DNA from: a bacterium
Lineage (GTDB): Bacteria; Vulcanimicrobiota; Vulcanimicrobiia; Vulcanimicrobiales; Vulcanimicrobiaceae
Direction of reading: 5' to 3'
Assembly: GCA_021805775.1 (NCBI GenBank)
Contig: JAJZED010000004.1
Location: forward strand, 126,001-190,000
Length of the DNA: 64,000 nucleotides
A program made the translations under genes and the position numbers. Every line of letters starts with the position of its first letter. Positions within the stretch are counted from its first letter, which is position 1. Shown piece by piece: positions 52,528-61,571 of this stretch. Below the pieces are notes generated by a model. That model did not search any database, had not been told where the DNA came from, and saw nothing but the letters and a program-made list of their open reading frames with translations.

Positions 52528-52872
52528 TTTATTATCCAACCGAACGACGACGCGTGCGTCTCCCTTCGTGAAGTTTGCCTGAAAGGCGAACTCATTTTTC
52601 GCTGCGTCGTACGCCAAGAGTTTGAGCCCTTGGTACTGACCGAGCGCGTTGAATTTGTCGGAGAGCAATCCGACTTCGGCGCGCGAAATCTTTCCGACGC
52701 CGATGAGATCCTGGGCGACCGTCGCGGGGTTATCGCTGACGATCGCGCGCGTCATGCTCGCGGCGAGCCGCTGCGCCTGCCCCTGCGGAGCAGCCGCGCA
52801 ACCCGCGAGGGCGGCGACTGCAGCGAGGGCGAGAGCGAGAGCGGCGCTGCGGGGGCTCAGAGCGTCCCCCAT
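52498..52872 (-). CDS. small lipoprotein
   Basis: A 124-residue protein with a signal peptide and lipobox ALAGC (about residues 21-25), so lipid-anchored at the membrane surface. The mature part has a C-terminal beta-rich domain (EFAFQANFTKGDARVVVRLDNKGRLSAYRVF). Family not recognised. It overlaps the upstream secreted-protein gene by 16 bases and sits between rpoB and rpoC on the opposite strand. Confidence 0.7.
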   Translation of the reverse strand: MGDALSPRSAALALALAAVAALAGCAAAPQGQAQRLAASMTRAIVSDNPATVAQDLIGVGKISRAEVGLLSDKFNALGQYQGLKLLAYDAAKNEFAFQANFTKGDARVVVRLDNKGRLSAYRVF

Positions 52873-53309
52873 CCGAGGCCGTCGCTCGCGACGACCTGCG
52901 GGTTTCCGCGCGCTCCCGAGGTTGCGACCACGTGGGTGAAGTTGGCGCCGACGTGAAGCGCGGCGAGTTGGCGCTGCTGCTGCGCGACGACGCTCTTCTC
53001 GAAGGCGAGTTCTTTGTGGAGCTCGGCGTTCGCCAACGCCTCTTGGTGCGCGCTTCGTTCGGCGGCCCGATAGGCCGCCCAGGCGTCGTTGCGCTGCTGG
53101 GCGACCGCCGCTTGCTGCGCAGCCGCTGCCGCTTCACGCTGGTGCACGACGCGGTTGTGCTGGACGATGAGATAGGTGGCGGCCCCAATTCCAAGGAGGA
53201 TGTTCCGCGTACTCGCCGCGCCGTTGGCCAGCGCGGGTCGAGGGAGAAGCCCGGCTCCTAGGCCGAGAACTGCCAGGAGGGCGAGGGCTACGGTGAGGTG
53301 TTTTTTCAT
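52857..53309 (-). CDS. secreted coiled-coil protein
   Basis: A 150-residue protein with a Sec signal peptide (MKKHLTVALALLAVLGLGAG, cleavage about ALA-NG). After a short hydrophobic stretch there is an Ala/Gln/Arg-rich helix (about 55-115) that looks like a coiled coil. Family not recognised. It is the first gene of a two-gene unit with the lipoprotein, divergent from rpoC; the two products may work together at the envelope. Confidence 0.65.
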   Translation of the reverse strand: MKKHLTVALALLAVLGLGAGLLPRPALANGAASTRNILLGIGAATYLIVQHNRVVHQREAAAAAQQAAVAQQRNDAWAAYRAAERSAHQEALANAELHKELAFEKSVVAQQQRQLAALHVGANFTHVVATSGARGNPQVVASDGLGWGTL

Positions 53310-53361
53310 GCCGGGGTTCTACCCCATAGCATCGTGCGCGAAACCGGGAGCGAGCGGCCGT

Positions 53362-53390
53362 TGCGCCGCGGCGCAGGGCGGAGTATAATG
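53362..53390 (+). promoter_or_regulatory. rpoC-specific promoter
   Basis: TTGCGC (53362-53367) and a consensus TATAAT (53385-53390) have a 17-bp spacer. Start would be near 53397, leaving a leader of about 134 nt. It lets rpoC be transcribed although two reverse-strand genes and a terminator separate it from rpoB. Confidence 0.75.
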
Positions 53391-53396
53391 GCGGTT

Positions 53397-53530
53397 CGTG
53401 CCCCCGAATGAGGTCGCTCCTCCTCGGGAGTAGTCCGGAAGCACCGGTGGACCCCCTCGCGCGACCGCGCGAGATCGTGAGTGTCCTGCGGAAGCGAGCG
53501 GTACCGGCACGGTGACTAGCGGGAGCCCTC
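53397..53530 (+). promoter_or_regulatory. structured rpoC 5' leader
   Basis: GC-rich leader with a stem CCCGA (53403-53407)/TCGGG (53424-53428) enclosing GAGG/CCTC, and a 7-bp stem CTCGCGC (53456-53462)/GCGCGAG (53467-53473) with loop GACC. No known riboswitch or SRP RNA matches by eye. It may regulate rpoC expression to balance it with rpoB; this is a guess. Confidence 0.45.
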
Positions 53531-56500
53531 GTGAACAACAACCTCATCGACGTAAATAACTTCGACGCGATGCGCATCGGTTTGGCATCGCCCGAGCATA
53601 TCCGTGCTTGGTCCTTCGGCGAAGTGAAGAAGCCCGAGACGATTAACTATCGCACGCTCAAGCCCGAGCGCGACGGCCTCTTCTGCGAAAAAATCTTCGG
53701 CCCGACCAAAGATTGGGAATGCCACTGCGGTAAGTACAAACGCATCCGCTTCAAGGGGATGATCTGCGACCGTTGCGGCGTTGAAATCACGCGCGCCAAG
53801 GTCCGCCGCGAGCGCATGGGGCACATCGAACTTGCGACCCCCGTCTGTCACATTTGGTATCTCAAGGGCGTGCCCAGCCGCATCGGCATTTTGCTCGATA
53901 TGTCGCCGCGTCAACTCGAGAAAGTCATCTACTTTGCCGCATGGGTCGTCATCGATCCCGGCAATACGCCGCTGCAAAAGCGCGAGGTGCTCTCCGAGCA
54001 GAAGTATCGCGAACTCTCCGACAAGCATAAAGACGATCGCGGTCGCGTTCAGTTCAAAGCCGGCATGGGCGCCGAGGCGATCCGCGAACTGCTCAAGGAT
54101 CTCAATCTGCAAAAAGTGCGCGACGAACTCCGTTCGGAGCTCGACGGCGGCCCCAACGGCTCGCGTCGCACGCGCGCCGGCAAGGATACCGTTAGCCAGA
54201 AGCATCTCAAGACGATCAAGCGCCTGGAGATCGTCGAAGCGCTGATCACCTCGGGCAATAAGCCGGAGTGGATGGTGCTCGAAGCGGTGCCGGTGATCGC
54301 GCCCGAATTGCGCCCGATGGTGCAGCTCGACGGCGGTCGCTTTGCCACCTCGGATCTCAACGATCTCTATCGCCGCGTGATCAATCGCAACAACCGTCTC
54401 AAACGGTTGCTCGATCTCAACGCGCCCGAGATCATCATAAAAAATGAAAAACGCATGCTGCAAGAAGCAGTCGATGCGCTCATCGACAACGGACGCCGCG
54501 GTCGCCCCGTGACCGGCCCCAATAACCGTCCGCTGAAATCGCTCTCCGATATTCTAAAAGGCAAACAGGGGCGCTTCCGTCAGAACCTCCTCGGCAAACG
54601 TGTCGATTACTCCGGCCGTTCGGTTATCGTCGTCGGCCCAACCCTGAAATTGCATCAGTGCGGCCTTCCCAAAGAGATGGCACTCGAGCTCTTCAAGCCG
54701 TTCGTGATGAAGAAACTGGTCGACCGTCAATTAGCGCATAATATCAAGAGCGCGAAACGCATGGTCGAGCGCGTGAAGCCCGAAGTTTGGGATGTCCTTG
54801 AAGAGATCATCAAGGAGCACCCGGTGCTGCTCAACCGCGCACCAACGCTCCATCGCCTCGGTATTCAAGCCTTCGAGCCGGTCTTGGTCGAAGGTAAGGC
54901 GATTCATCTTCACCCGCTGGTCTGTACGCCGTACAACGCCGATTTCGACGGCGACCAGATGGCCGTCCATTTGCCGCTCTCCGCCGGCGCGCAGGCCGAG
55001 GCGCGAATTCTCATGCTCTCGTCGAATAACACCTTGCTGCCGGCATACGGGAACGCCGTTTCGATTCCGACGCAAGATATGGTGTTGGGGCTCTATTACA
55101 TCACGTTCCAACGCGACGAATACAAGGGCCCGGCGCGCGGCGAGATTACCGAGAATTTCGATATCTCCGACCGCCCGGCGAAAAAGCATGCCCCCTCTGC
55201 CGACGCACCGGGCTCGTTGCCGACCTTCTCGAGCTTCAACGAAGTGATGCTGGCCTATGAAAGCCACGCCGTGAAGCTCCAAGAGTGGATCTACGTGCGC
55301 TTCAACGGCGAGTTAGTCAAAACCACCGCCGGCCGCGTGATCTTCAATAGCTCGTTCCCCAAACATTGGGACCACGCGTTCGTCAATCAAATTATTGACA
55401 AGGGCGCGCTCAAGAAACTCATTACGCTCTGCTACCGTAACTATGGCAACGCCGAAACGGCGATGTTCCTCGATGCGGTCAAGGAGTTGGGCTTCCGTTA
55501 TGCCACGCGCTCGGGTACCTCGGTATCGGTCAGCGATATCGTCGTTCCGCAAGCCAAGCATGCAATCATCGAGAAGGCGCAAGCTGAAGTCGACGAACTG
55601 CATCGTTTCTACGAGCAGGGCTTCATCCGTCAGTCCGAACAGTACAATAAAACGATCGAGATCTGGTCGAAGGCCTCTGAAGATGTGACCCAGGCGATGC
55701 AGAAGGCGCAAGAACCGCTCAACCCGGTCTTCATGATGGCGACTTCGGGCGCTCGCGGCTCGATCGCGCAGGTGAAACAGCTCGGCGGTATGCGCGGCTT
55801 GATGTCCGATCCCAGCGGTGAAATTCTCGAAATCCCGGTCAAGGCATCGCTGAAAGAAGGCTTGACGATGTTCGAGTACTTCATCTCGACGCACGGTGCT
55901 CGTAAGGGGCTCGCCGACACCGCGCTGCGTACCGCCGACTCCGGGTATCTTACCCGGCGTTTGGTCGACGTCGCGCAAGACGTTATCGTTCGCGAAGACG
56001 ATTGCGGCACGGCCGACGGCATCCTCGTGTACGACATTCGCGTCGGCCGCGAGATCATCGAGCCGATCACCGACCGCATCATCGGGCGTCGCTGTGCCGA
56101 AGATGTCGTTCACGGTAAAGAGACGCTGGTCAAACGCGGTGAAGAGATCGACGAAGATAAGGCAAAAGAGATCGTCGATGCCGGTATCCCAACGGTAAAA
56201 ATCCGTTCGGTGCTCACCTGTAAGTCGAAATACGGCGTCTGCTCCGCCTGTTACGGCCGCGATCTTGCAACCGGCAAACACGTCGATATCGGCACTGCGG
56301 TCGGCATCATCGCCGCGCAGTCGATCGGCGAACCGGGCACGCAGTTAACGCTGCGTACCTTCCACACCGGTGGTGTCGCAACCGAGGATATCATTACCGG
56401 TCTTCCGCGCGTGGAAGAAATCTTCGAAGCGCGTAAGCCCAAGGGCGAAGCGGTCGTCGCTGAGATCGGCGGGCGCGTCTCCTTTGGTGAAGATAAAATC

Positions 56501-57388
56501 CATCGTACCGTTATCGTCACCGACGAAGCGGCGCTCTACGACGAGAAGAATCAGCCCCCGGTCTACGAGATTCCGCAGGGAACGCATCTCGCGGTCACCG
56601 ATGGGCAACTCGTCGAGCCGGGCGACCGACTCACCGAGGGCTCGCTCAATCCGCATACGATTCTGAAATACAAAGGCGAGACCGCGCTTCAGGATTACCT
56701 CGTGCAAGAAGTGCAGAAGGTCTACCGATCGCAGGGCGTCGATATCAACGACAAACACATCGAAGTGATCGTGCGTTCGATGCTTCGCAAGGTGAAGATC
56801 ACCGATGGCGGTGCGACGCATCTGCTCCCCGGACAGACGGTCGAATCGTCGGTATTCAACGATGCGAACGAAAAGGCGCGGAACGAGAAAAAAGAGGTTG
56901 CCGAAGCACTACCGGTCTTGCTCGGCGTTACCAAGGCCTCGCTGGCGACCGATTCGTTCCTCTCGGCGGCATCGTTCCAAGAAACGACCCGCGTCCTCAC
57001 CGACGCGGCGATCCGCGGAAAATACGACCCGCTACTGGGGCTCAAGGAGAACGTGATTATCGGCAAACTTATTCCCGCGGGAACGGGTATGTCGCGTTAT
57101 CGCAATCTCACCATCCAACCGCAGGGCGAGGATGTGGATGCCGATGGGCGTCCGCTGCACCCGCAGTTCGATACGAGCTATGCTATGACCGCCGACGAGG
57201 CGGCCCTCATCGAAGCGATGGCGGTCGGCGGCGGCGAGACGAGCCGACTCGCATCGGCGTACGAGCGCAACAACGCGCCGCCGACCGTGCACTACGAAGG
57301 TGAATACGCGGAGCACGAATCGGTTCACGTCGCGAAACCGCGTACCCAGTACGATCAGCGCAACGGGATCAGCATCGAAGAGCTCTAA
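53531..57388 (+). CDS. rpoC: RNA polymerase beta' subunit
   Basis: A 1285-residue beta' subunit. Zinc finger 1 is C64-x-C66-x12-C79-x2-C82. The catalytic Mg site is NADFDGDQ with D471, D473 and D475. The second zinc site ([13 protein letters not shown]) and the trigger-loop region [13 protein letters not shown] are present. GTG start at 53531 with GGGAG upstream. It ends the conserved gene string; rpsL-rpsG-fusA, which often follows, does not. Confidence 0.97.
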   Translation: MNNNLIDVNNFDAMRIGLASPEHIRAWSFGEVKKPETINYRTLKPERDGLFCEKIFGPTKDWECHCGKYKRIRFKGMICDRCGVEITRAKVRRERMGHIELATPVCHIWYLKGVPSRIGILLDMSPRQLEKVIYFAAWVVIDPGNTPLQKREVLSEQKYRELSDKHKDDRGRVQFKAGMGAEAIRELLKDLNLQKVRDELRSELDGGPNGSRRTRAGKDTVSQKHLKTIKRLEIVEALITSGNKPEWMVLEAVPVIAPELRPMVQLDGGRFATSDLNDLYRRVINRNNRLKRLLDLNAPEIIIKNEKRMLQEAVDALIDNGRRGRPVTGPNNRPLKSLSDILKGKQGRFRQNLLGKRVDYSGRSVIVVGPTLKLHQCGLPKEMALELFKPFVMKKLVDRQLAHNIKSAKRMVERVKPEVWDVLEEIIKEHPVLLNRAPTLHRLGIQAFEPVLVEGKAIHLHPLVCTPYNADFDGDQMAVHLPLSAGAQAEARILMLSSNNTLLPAYGNAVSIPTQDMVLGLYYITFQRDEYKGPARGEITENFDISDRPAKKHAPSADAPGSLPTFSSFNEVMLAYESHAVKLQEWIYVRFNGELVKTTAGRVIFNSSFPKHWDHAFVNQIIDKGALKKLITLCYRNYGNAETAMFLDAVKELGFRYATRSGTSVSVSDIVVPQAKHAIIEKAQAEVDELHRFYEQGFIRQSEQYNKTIEIWSKASEDVTQAMQKAQEPLNPVFMMATSGARGSIAQVKQLGGMRGLMSDPSGEILEIPVKASLKEGLTMFEYFISTHGARKGLADTALRTADSGYLTRRLVDVAQDVIVREDDCGTADGILVYDIRVGREIIEPITDRIIGRRCAEDVVHGKETLVKRGEEIDEDKAKEIVDAGIPTVKIRSVLTCKSKYGVCSACYGRDLATGKHVDIGTAVGIIAAQSIGEPGTQLTLRTFHTGGVATEDIITGLPRVEEIFEARKPKGEAVVAEIGGRVSFGEDKIHRTVIVTDEAALYDEKNQPPVYEIPQGTHLAVTDGQLVEPGDRLTEGSLNPHTILKYKGETALQDYLVQEVQKVYRSQGVDINDKHIEVIVRSMLRKVKITDGGATHLLPGQTVESSVFNDANEKARNEKKEVAEALPVLLGVTKASLATDSFLSAASFQETTRVLTDAAIRGKYDPLLGLKENVIIGKLIPAGTGMSRYRNLTIQPQGEDVDADGRPLHPQFDTSYAMTADEAALIEAMAVGGGETSRLASAYERNNAPPTVHYEGEYAEHESVHVAKPRTQYDQRNGISIEEL

Positions 57389-57403
57389 GCCCTTCGAAGA
57401 TGA

Positions 57404-57435
57404 GAGACGGGAAGCACGCGCTTCCCGTCTCTTTT
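57404..57435 (+). terminator. rho-independent terminator of rpoC
   Basis: A 12-bp perfect stem, GAGACGGGAAGC (57404-57415) with GCTTCCCGTCTC (57420-57431), loop ACGC, followed by TTTTATT. Confidence 0.95.
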
Positions 57436-57439
57436 ATTG

Positions 57440-57455
57440 TGCCAGACACCTGGCA
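57440..57455. promoter_or_regulatory. palindrome shared with the recA upstream region
   Basis: TGCCA-GACACC-TGGCA lies 24 bp before the ATG of the next gene, within a longer inverted repeat TGTGCCAG-ACAC-CTGGCACA (57438-57457). It matches the TGCCA-N6-TGGCA pattern before recA. Possible operator; a REP-type repeat is the alternative. Confidence 0.4.
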
Positions 57456-57479
57456 CAGCTAGATGAGAGACTCGGTTCG

Positions 57480-58019
57480 ATGAACCAGCTCGAACTCGCC
57501 GCTCGCCTCCCCCGTTACCGCGCTCGTGCCGCCCGCGACGCGATCGTCGGCGCGCTCGGCTATCCGCAGCGCTGGAGCGAGCGTTCGCTCCCCGCCGCTG
57601 CGGCCGCCCGCTTCGAGGCGCTCGTCGCCGAGGAGATCCGCGAGGGGATTCGCCCCGGCCTCCTCTTCGACGCCCGCGATGCGCTCGTCGTCGGCATGCG
57701 CGGATTTATGCGCGGTGCGCTCGCCCGGCGGCTCCATCGCTTGCGCCCGGTCCAAATTCTTGCACGCGGCTCCAAAGCACGCCCGTTCGATGCGCTCGTT
57801 CGCGCCCCCGATGGGCGTAGCGTTGCCATCGTGGTCCGTCCGATGCCGACCGGTGAAGCGCGGCTCGATATCTATCGCGCGCTGCGGCTCGCAATCGAAC
57901 GCGCGGGCGGAAGCTCGGTACTCGCCGCGCTCCTATTGATCGATCCGCTTACCGGAGCCTCGCAGAGCATGCGCCTCGACGAGATCGCTCGTCTCCAACG
58001 GGGGAGCACAGCGGCGTAG
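57480..58019 (+). CDS. hypothetical protein under the recA-like palindrome
   Basis: A 179-residue Arg/Ala-rich protein starting at the ATG at 57480. The C-terminal half (FDALVRAPDGRSVAIVVRPM, then RLDIYRALRLAIERAGG) alternates strands and helices and could be a nuclease-like alpha/beta domain, but no catalytic pattern is certain. Alone after rpoC. The shared palindrome upstream hints at co-regulation with recA. Confidence 0.6.
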   Translation: MNQLELAARLPRYRARAARDAIVGALGYPQRWSERSLPAAAAARFEALVAEEIREGIRPGLLFDARDALVVGMRGFMRGALARRLHRLRPVQILARGSKARPFDALVRAPDGRSVAIVVRPMPTGEARLDIYRALRLAIERAGGSSVLAALLLIDPLTGASQSMRLDEIARLQRGSTAA

Positions 58020-58037
58020 TGTCGGAAGAATGCCTTC

Positions 58038-58370
58038 GTGGTCGAGGTATTCTATCGGTATCGCGTTCATCCTCAACAAGCCGCGGCATTCGAACATGCC
58101 TTCGGGCCGAATGGCCCATTCGCAAGCCTTTTTAAGACGCATCCGGGATATCGGCGCACGCGCCTCTTTCGGCACCGCGGCGAGGAGGATATCTATCTCT
58201 CCATCGACGTGTGGGAGAGCAAGAGCGACTGGGATGCCTTTCGCGCCGCTCACGCCGATCGCTACGCGCAACTCGATCGCGAATTACATCTGCTCTATCT
58301 CGAAGAGCATCTGCTTGGATTTTTCGAAGGTGACGAAGAGTACCACGCGCCCTTCGAGGCCTCCATATAA
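58038..58370 (+). CDS. ABM-type (antibiotic biosynthesis monooxygenase fold) small protein
   Basis: A 110-residue protein with the ferredoxin-like ABM dimer pattern: VVEVFYRYRVHPQQAAAFEHAF, then HPGYRRTRLFRHRGEEDIYLSIDVWESKSDWDAFRAAH. The family includes small oxygenases and haem-handling proteins; no catalytic residues can be assigned. GTG start at 58038, next to the peroxiredoxin gene. Confidence 0.7.
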   Translation: MVEVFYRYRVHPQQAAAFEHAFGPNGPFASLFKTHPGYRRTRLFRHRGEEDIYLSIDVWESKSDWDAFRAAHADRYAQLDRELHLLYLEEHLLGFFEGDEEYHAPFEASI

Positions 58371-58417
58371 GTCGCAGTCGAGAGGGGCGCCGTGCACCGG
58401 CAGGCAATTGTGCGGCC

Positions 58418-58918
58418 ATGAGTACAACCTTCGGCCGAACATCGACGGCCTCGCAGAGTTCGACGTTGAAAGTCGGCGATGCAGCGCCCGATTTCAAGCT
58501 TGAAAGCCATTTAGGTGAGAAATTTTCGCTCGCCGCTCGCAAAGGGGTCGGCCCGACCGTATTGGCGTTCATTCCGTTCGCCTTCACCCCGACTTGAACC
58601 AATGAAATGCCCGGCTTCGAACGCGCGCTGCCGCGTTTTGCCGAGCATGATGCCCAGGTCGTGGGCATCTCCATCGATTCAGTTCACTCGCTGCGCGCAT
58701 GGGCGCTGAGCATGGGCGGCATCACCTATCCCCTGCTCGCCGATTTCTGGCCGCACGGCGAGGTCGCGAAGCAGTACGGCGTTCTCCGCGAAGGCGGTTT
58801 CGCCGAACGGGCAGTCTTCATTATCGATCGCAACGGTATCGTCCGTTACGTCGATATCCATGCTATCGGCGAAGCGCCCGACCCCGAACAGGTCCTCGAG
58901 AAACTCGCCGAGCTGTAG
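58418..58918 (+). CDS. selenocysteine-containing peroxiredoxin (AhpE/BCP-like), TGA read-through
   Basis: One frame of 166 codons runs from the ATG at 58418 to TAG at 58916-58918 with a single in-frame TGA at 58595-58597. The TGA is codon 60 and falls exactly where peroxiredoxins have the peroxidatic Cys: FIPFAFTPT-U-TNEMPGFE, with the conserved T-x-x-C context and residues kept after it. The rest is an intact thioredoxin-fold domain (VVGISIDSVHSLRAWA, YPLLADFWPHGEVAKQYGV, ERAVFIIDRNGIVRYVDIH). Selenocysteine is therefore the best reading; the enzyme would reduce peroxides. A start at 58607 would lack the catalytic residue. Confidence 0.85.
58595..58633 (+). promoter_or_regulatory. UGA codon and candidate bacterial SECIS
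   Basis: After the TGA, CGGC (58612-58615) can pair with GCCG (58630-58633), with two further inner pairs around an apical loop about 23-28 nt downstream of the TGA, inside the range known for bacterial SECIS. The stem is weak, so a folding programme should decide. Confidence 0.4.
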
Positions 58919-58943
58919 TTCCAAGCGATACCGGCGCGCACTC

Positions 58944-58959
58944 GGCCATACTGCTGGCA
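58944..58959. promoter_or_regulatory. third copy (one mismatch) of the recA-type palindrome
   Basis: GGCCA-TACTGC-TGGCA lies 23 bp before the ATG at 58983. It differs from TGCCA-N6-TGGCA at one base and, like the recA copy, continues GAGTGC after TGGCA, an 11-base identity (TGGCAGAGTGC). Confidence 0.38.
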
Positions 58960-58982
58960 GAGTGCGCGCGCAGAATCGAGGC

Positions 58983-59423
58983 ATGAACGCGTTCTCCGCT
59001 CTCGGGCTGCTCGTCGACTCCCAGCCGGATCGCCCGCCGCAAGCGATCGCGCTCTACGCCTGGGGCGGGAGCGCGCTCAACGCCGCGGTCGATGCCGCAA
59101 TCGTCGAGCTCCTTCCCGGCTCGCGCTACCATCGCGGCTCCTTTGCGTTGCTCTTGCGCGCCCCCGGGGGAGGCGCGCTTGGGGCGATCCCGGTGCAGCG
59201 AGCCGCCGGCGATATCGCCGCCTTCGCTCGGTATCTCGCGCGCTGCGCTGCGACTCGCTCCGTTCACCTCTTCGCGCGGAGTCTTCCCGACGCATCGGCG
59301 ATGCGGCGGGCGCGGCGTGCCGGGGTGGAGATCGTCGTGAGCCCGATCGAGGCGCTCGGCGCGATGACCGTCGTTCATCGGGAGGCGCCGCCGCCTTCAG
59401 CGCGAGCCCAGGATGCGGCGTGA
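58983..59423 (+). CDS. hypothetical protein, possibly damage-regulated
   Basis: A 146-residue protein. The middle (SFALLLRAPGGGALGAIPVQRAAGDIAAFARYLARC) suggests an alpha/beta fold; no motif recognised. The upstream palindrome shared with recA makes an SOS role worth testing. It ends inside the longest frame of the response regulator, but that gene's likely start is at 59440. Confidence 0.55.
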   Translation: MNAFSALGLLVDSQPDRPPQAIALYAWGGSALNAAVDAAIVELLPGSRYHRGSFALLLRAPGGGALGAIPVQRAAGDIAAFARYLARCAATRSVHLFARSLPDASAMRRARRAGVEIVVSPIEALGAMTVVHREAPPPSARAQDAA

Positions 59424-59439
59424 TACTTGCGCAAGACCT

Positions 59440-60132
59440 ATGATTACCATGCAACAACACGCCAAAATTGCCGTCGTCGACGACGACCGCATGCTGCGCG
59501 AAATGATCGAGATGGGGCTGACGCAAGAAGGCTACGAGGTGAAGAGCGCTTCGGATGGGCAGGCTGCGCTCGATCTGGTTCGCTCGTTTAATCCCGACGC
59601 GATTCTCCTCGACATTATGATGCCGAAGATCGACGGCGTCACGTTGGTGCCGATGCTACGCACGATCACGCAGGCGCCGATCCTCATGCTCACCGCCAAG
59701 GGCGATCTCGACGACAAACTCAAGACGCTCGGCTCGGGGGCGGACGATTACGTCGTGAAGCCGTTCCTCTTCGAAGAACTCATCGCGCGCCTCCAGGCGC
59801 ATCTGCGTCGTCCGCAGATCCACGAAGACGAACAGATTCGCTGGAACGATCTCGCGCTCGATCTCGGTTCGCGCGAGTTGCGTCGCGGCAACGAGCGAAT
59901 CGAACTCACGCAGCGAGAGTTCGATCTGTTGGCGGTTTTTATGCGCGATCCGCGGCGTATTTTTAGTAAAGAGCATCTGCTCGAACTCGTTTGGGGGCAC
60001 GATTTCGAAGGCGGCCCGAATATCGTTGAAACCTATATTTCGTACCTGCGGGCAAAGGTCGACAAAACGGGCTCGGCGACATCATTTCTCCGGACGGTAC
60101 GCGGCGTCGGGTACGGTTTAAGCAACCTATGA
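59440..60132 (+). CDS. OmpR-family response regulator
   Basis: A 230-residue regulator with a REC domain (phospho-D58 in LLDIMMPKIDG; K in VKPFLFEEL) and a C-terminal winged helix (ELTQREFDLLAVFMRDPRRIF to TSFLRTVRGVGYGLSNL). ATG at 59440 or 59449; the frame extends to 59413 but that start overlaps the previous gene. ATGA overlap with its cognate kinase. Confidence 0.93.
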   Translation: MITMQQHAKIAVVDDDRMLREMIEMGLTQEGYEVKSASDGQAALDLVRSFNPDAILLDIMMPKIDGVTLVPMLRTITQAPILMLTAKGDLDDKLKTLGSGADDYVVKPFLFEELIARLQAHLRRPQIHEDEQIRWNDLALDLGSRELRRGNERIELTQREFDLLAVFMRDPRRIFSKEHLLELVWGHDFEGGPNIVETYISYLRAKVDKTGSATSFLRTVRGVGYGLSNL

Positions 60133-61514
60133 CCGGGCGCGGCTCGCTCGCGGTTCGCCTCGCTTCCCTCTACGCGACGATGCTTGCCGTCGTCGTGCTT
60201 TTGGTGATCGTTGCTTCGTCGATCGCGTTAGTCTTCGAACTCTCGCAGTTCACGCACGATATTATCGTCGCCAAACACGACGAGGCACGCTTTCTCGCCG
60301 AGACGGCTCAGCGCGATGGTCAGTCGCTCAAGAGCGCCGCGCCGCACATGATTCGCGAACTCTCGGGTATCGGTCTCGACGTTGCGGTCTATAACGAGCA
60401 AGGTACGCTGCTCGCCGGCGACCCTTCGCTCCATCCTCCCCTGTTGGCGCATCTGATCGCGGAACGTCGTCGCGAGCGGGCGCATCCGGCTCCTCCCGGA
60501 GCCTTTCCCGACCGGCGCGAGCCCTTCGGGCTCGCCGTCGTCCAAGGGGGGTACGTCGCGTTCATGCCGTCGATGCCGCTGGTCTTCGTCGCGCTCTTCC
60601 CCTACTGGCGGACGGTGCTCACGATCGGGGTGATCGCGATTCTCGTCGCCTTCGTTGTCGGCCGCTTTTTTGCGCGCGAAGCGCTGCGCCCGATCGACGA
60701 CGTCGCCTCGGCGTTGCGATCGCTCGCGCAGGGCGATTACACGCCGCGCACGTTTATCATGGGCGGCGGGGACGAGATCGGCAATCTCACCGGCGCCTTT
60801 AACGACGCCGCCGCAAACGTTCATCAGGCGATGGAAGAGCGCCGTGCGACCGAAGATCGCATGCGGCGTTTCGTCGCCGATGCCGGGCACGAACTGCGTA
60901 CGCCGTTGACGGTGATCAGCGGCTATATCGACGTGTTGCGGCGCGGTGCGCTCAACGACGAAAAAATTGCCCGACAGATTTTGGGCACGATGACGCTTGA
61001 AAAAGAGCACATGCGCAACCTCATCGATCGACTGGTGCGCTTGTCGCGTCTCGATTCCGAGGCCGCACCGCTCTCCGAACGGCTCGATGTCGCGCAATTA
61101 CTTCGCGACCAAGTCGATGCGGCGCGCCGTTTTGACGAACATCGGAACATCGATTATCGGGTAGACGGGGAACTGGCCGTCGTGGCCGACCCGCGCGAGA
61201 TCGGCGAAGCACTCTGGAACGTGGTCGAGAACGCGCTGAAATACGCCCCCGACGCGGCGATCCACCTCCGTGGTTCGCGCGAAGATGGGCGCGTCCGCAT
61301 CGTCGTGCGCGACGAGGGTCCTGGGATGAGCGAACTCGAGCGCTTGCACGCATTCGAACGCTTCTATCGCGGCGATCAGCGCGGCGAGATCACCGGGAGC
61401 GGGCTCGGGCTTTCGATCGCCAAACGGGCGGTCGAACGCGCCGGCGGGAGGATCGAGATCGAGAGCGGGCCGGGGCGCGGCACGACGGTAACCATCGAGC
61501 TCCTCGCAGCGTAG
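60129..61514 (+). CDS. membrane sensor histidine kinase with HAMP
   Basis: A 461-residue kinase: membrane helix about 14-36, a periplasmic sensor domain, a second helix about 155-180, HAMP (about 180-235), HisKA with H254 (DAGHELRTPLTVISGY) and HATPase (NVVENALKYAPD, DEGPGMS, GSGLGLSIAK). It partners the OmpR regulator upstream. The signal is unknown. Confidence 0.93.
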   Translation: MTGRGSLAVRLASLYATMLAVVVLLVIVASSIALVFELSQFTHDIIVAKHDEARFLAETAQRDGQSLKSAAPHMIRELSGIGLDVAVYNEQGTLLAGDPSLHPPLLAHLIAERRRERAHPAPPGAFPDRREPFGLAVVQGGYVAFMPSMPLVFVALFPYWRTVLTIGVIAILVAFVVGRFFAREALRPIDDVASALRSLAQGDYTPRTFIMGGGDEIGNLTGAFNDAAANVHQAMEERRATEDRMRRFVADAGHELRTPLTVISGYIDVLRRGALNDEKIARQILGTMTLEKEHMRNLIDRLVRLSRLDSEAAPLSERLDVAQLLRDQVDAARRFDEHRNIDYRVDGELAVVADPREIGEALWNVVENALKYAPDAAIHLRGSREDGRVRIVVRDEGPGMSELERLHAFERFYRGDQRGEITGSGLGLSIAKRAVERAGGRIEIESGPGRGTTVTIELLAA

Positions 61515-61571
61515 CGCCCTTTCGCGAGAGCTCCTCAGCAAAAATAAAGTTGGAGCGACCATGATGGTGCG

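Noticed and set aside
53397-53530. SRP RNA in the rpoC leader
   Set aside because: GTCCGGAAG recalls the SRP core, but the rest of the conserved tetraloop-asymmetric loop domain is missing and no long terminal helix forms.
58418-58918. Peroxiredoxin read as a pseudogene or two separate genes
   Set aside because: The frame is otherwise open, conserved residues continue directly after the TGA, and the TGA falls on the one codon where Cys/Sec exchange is expected.
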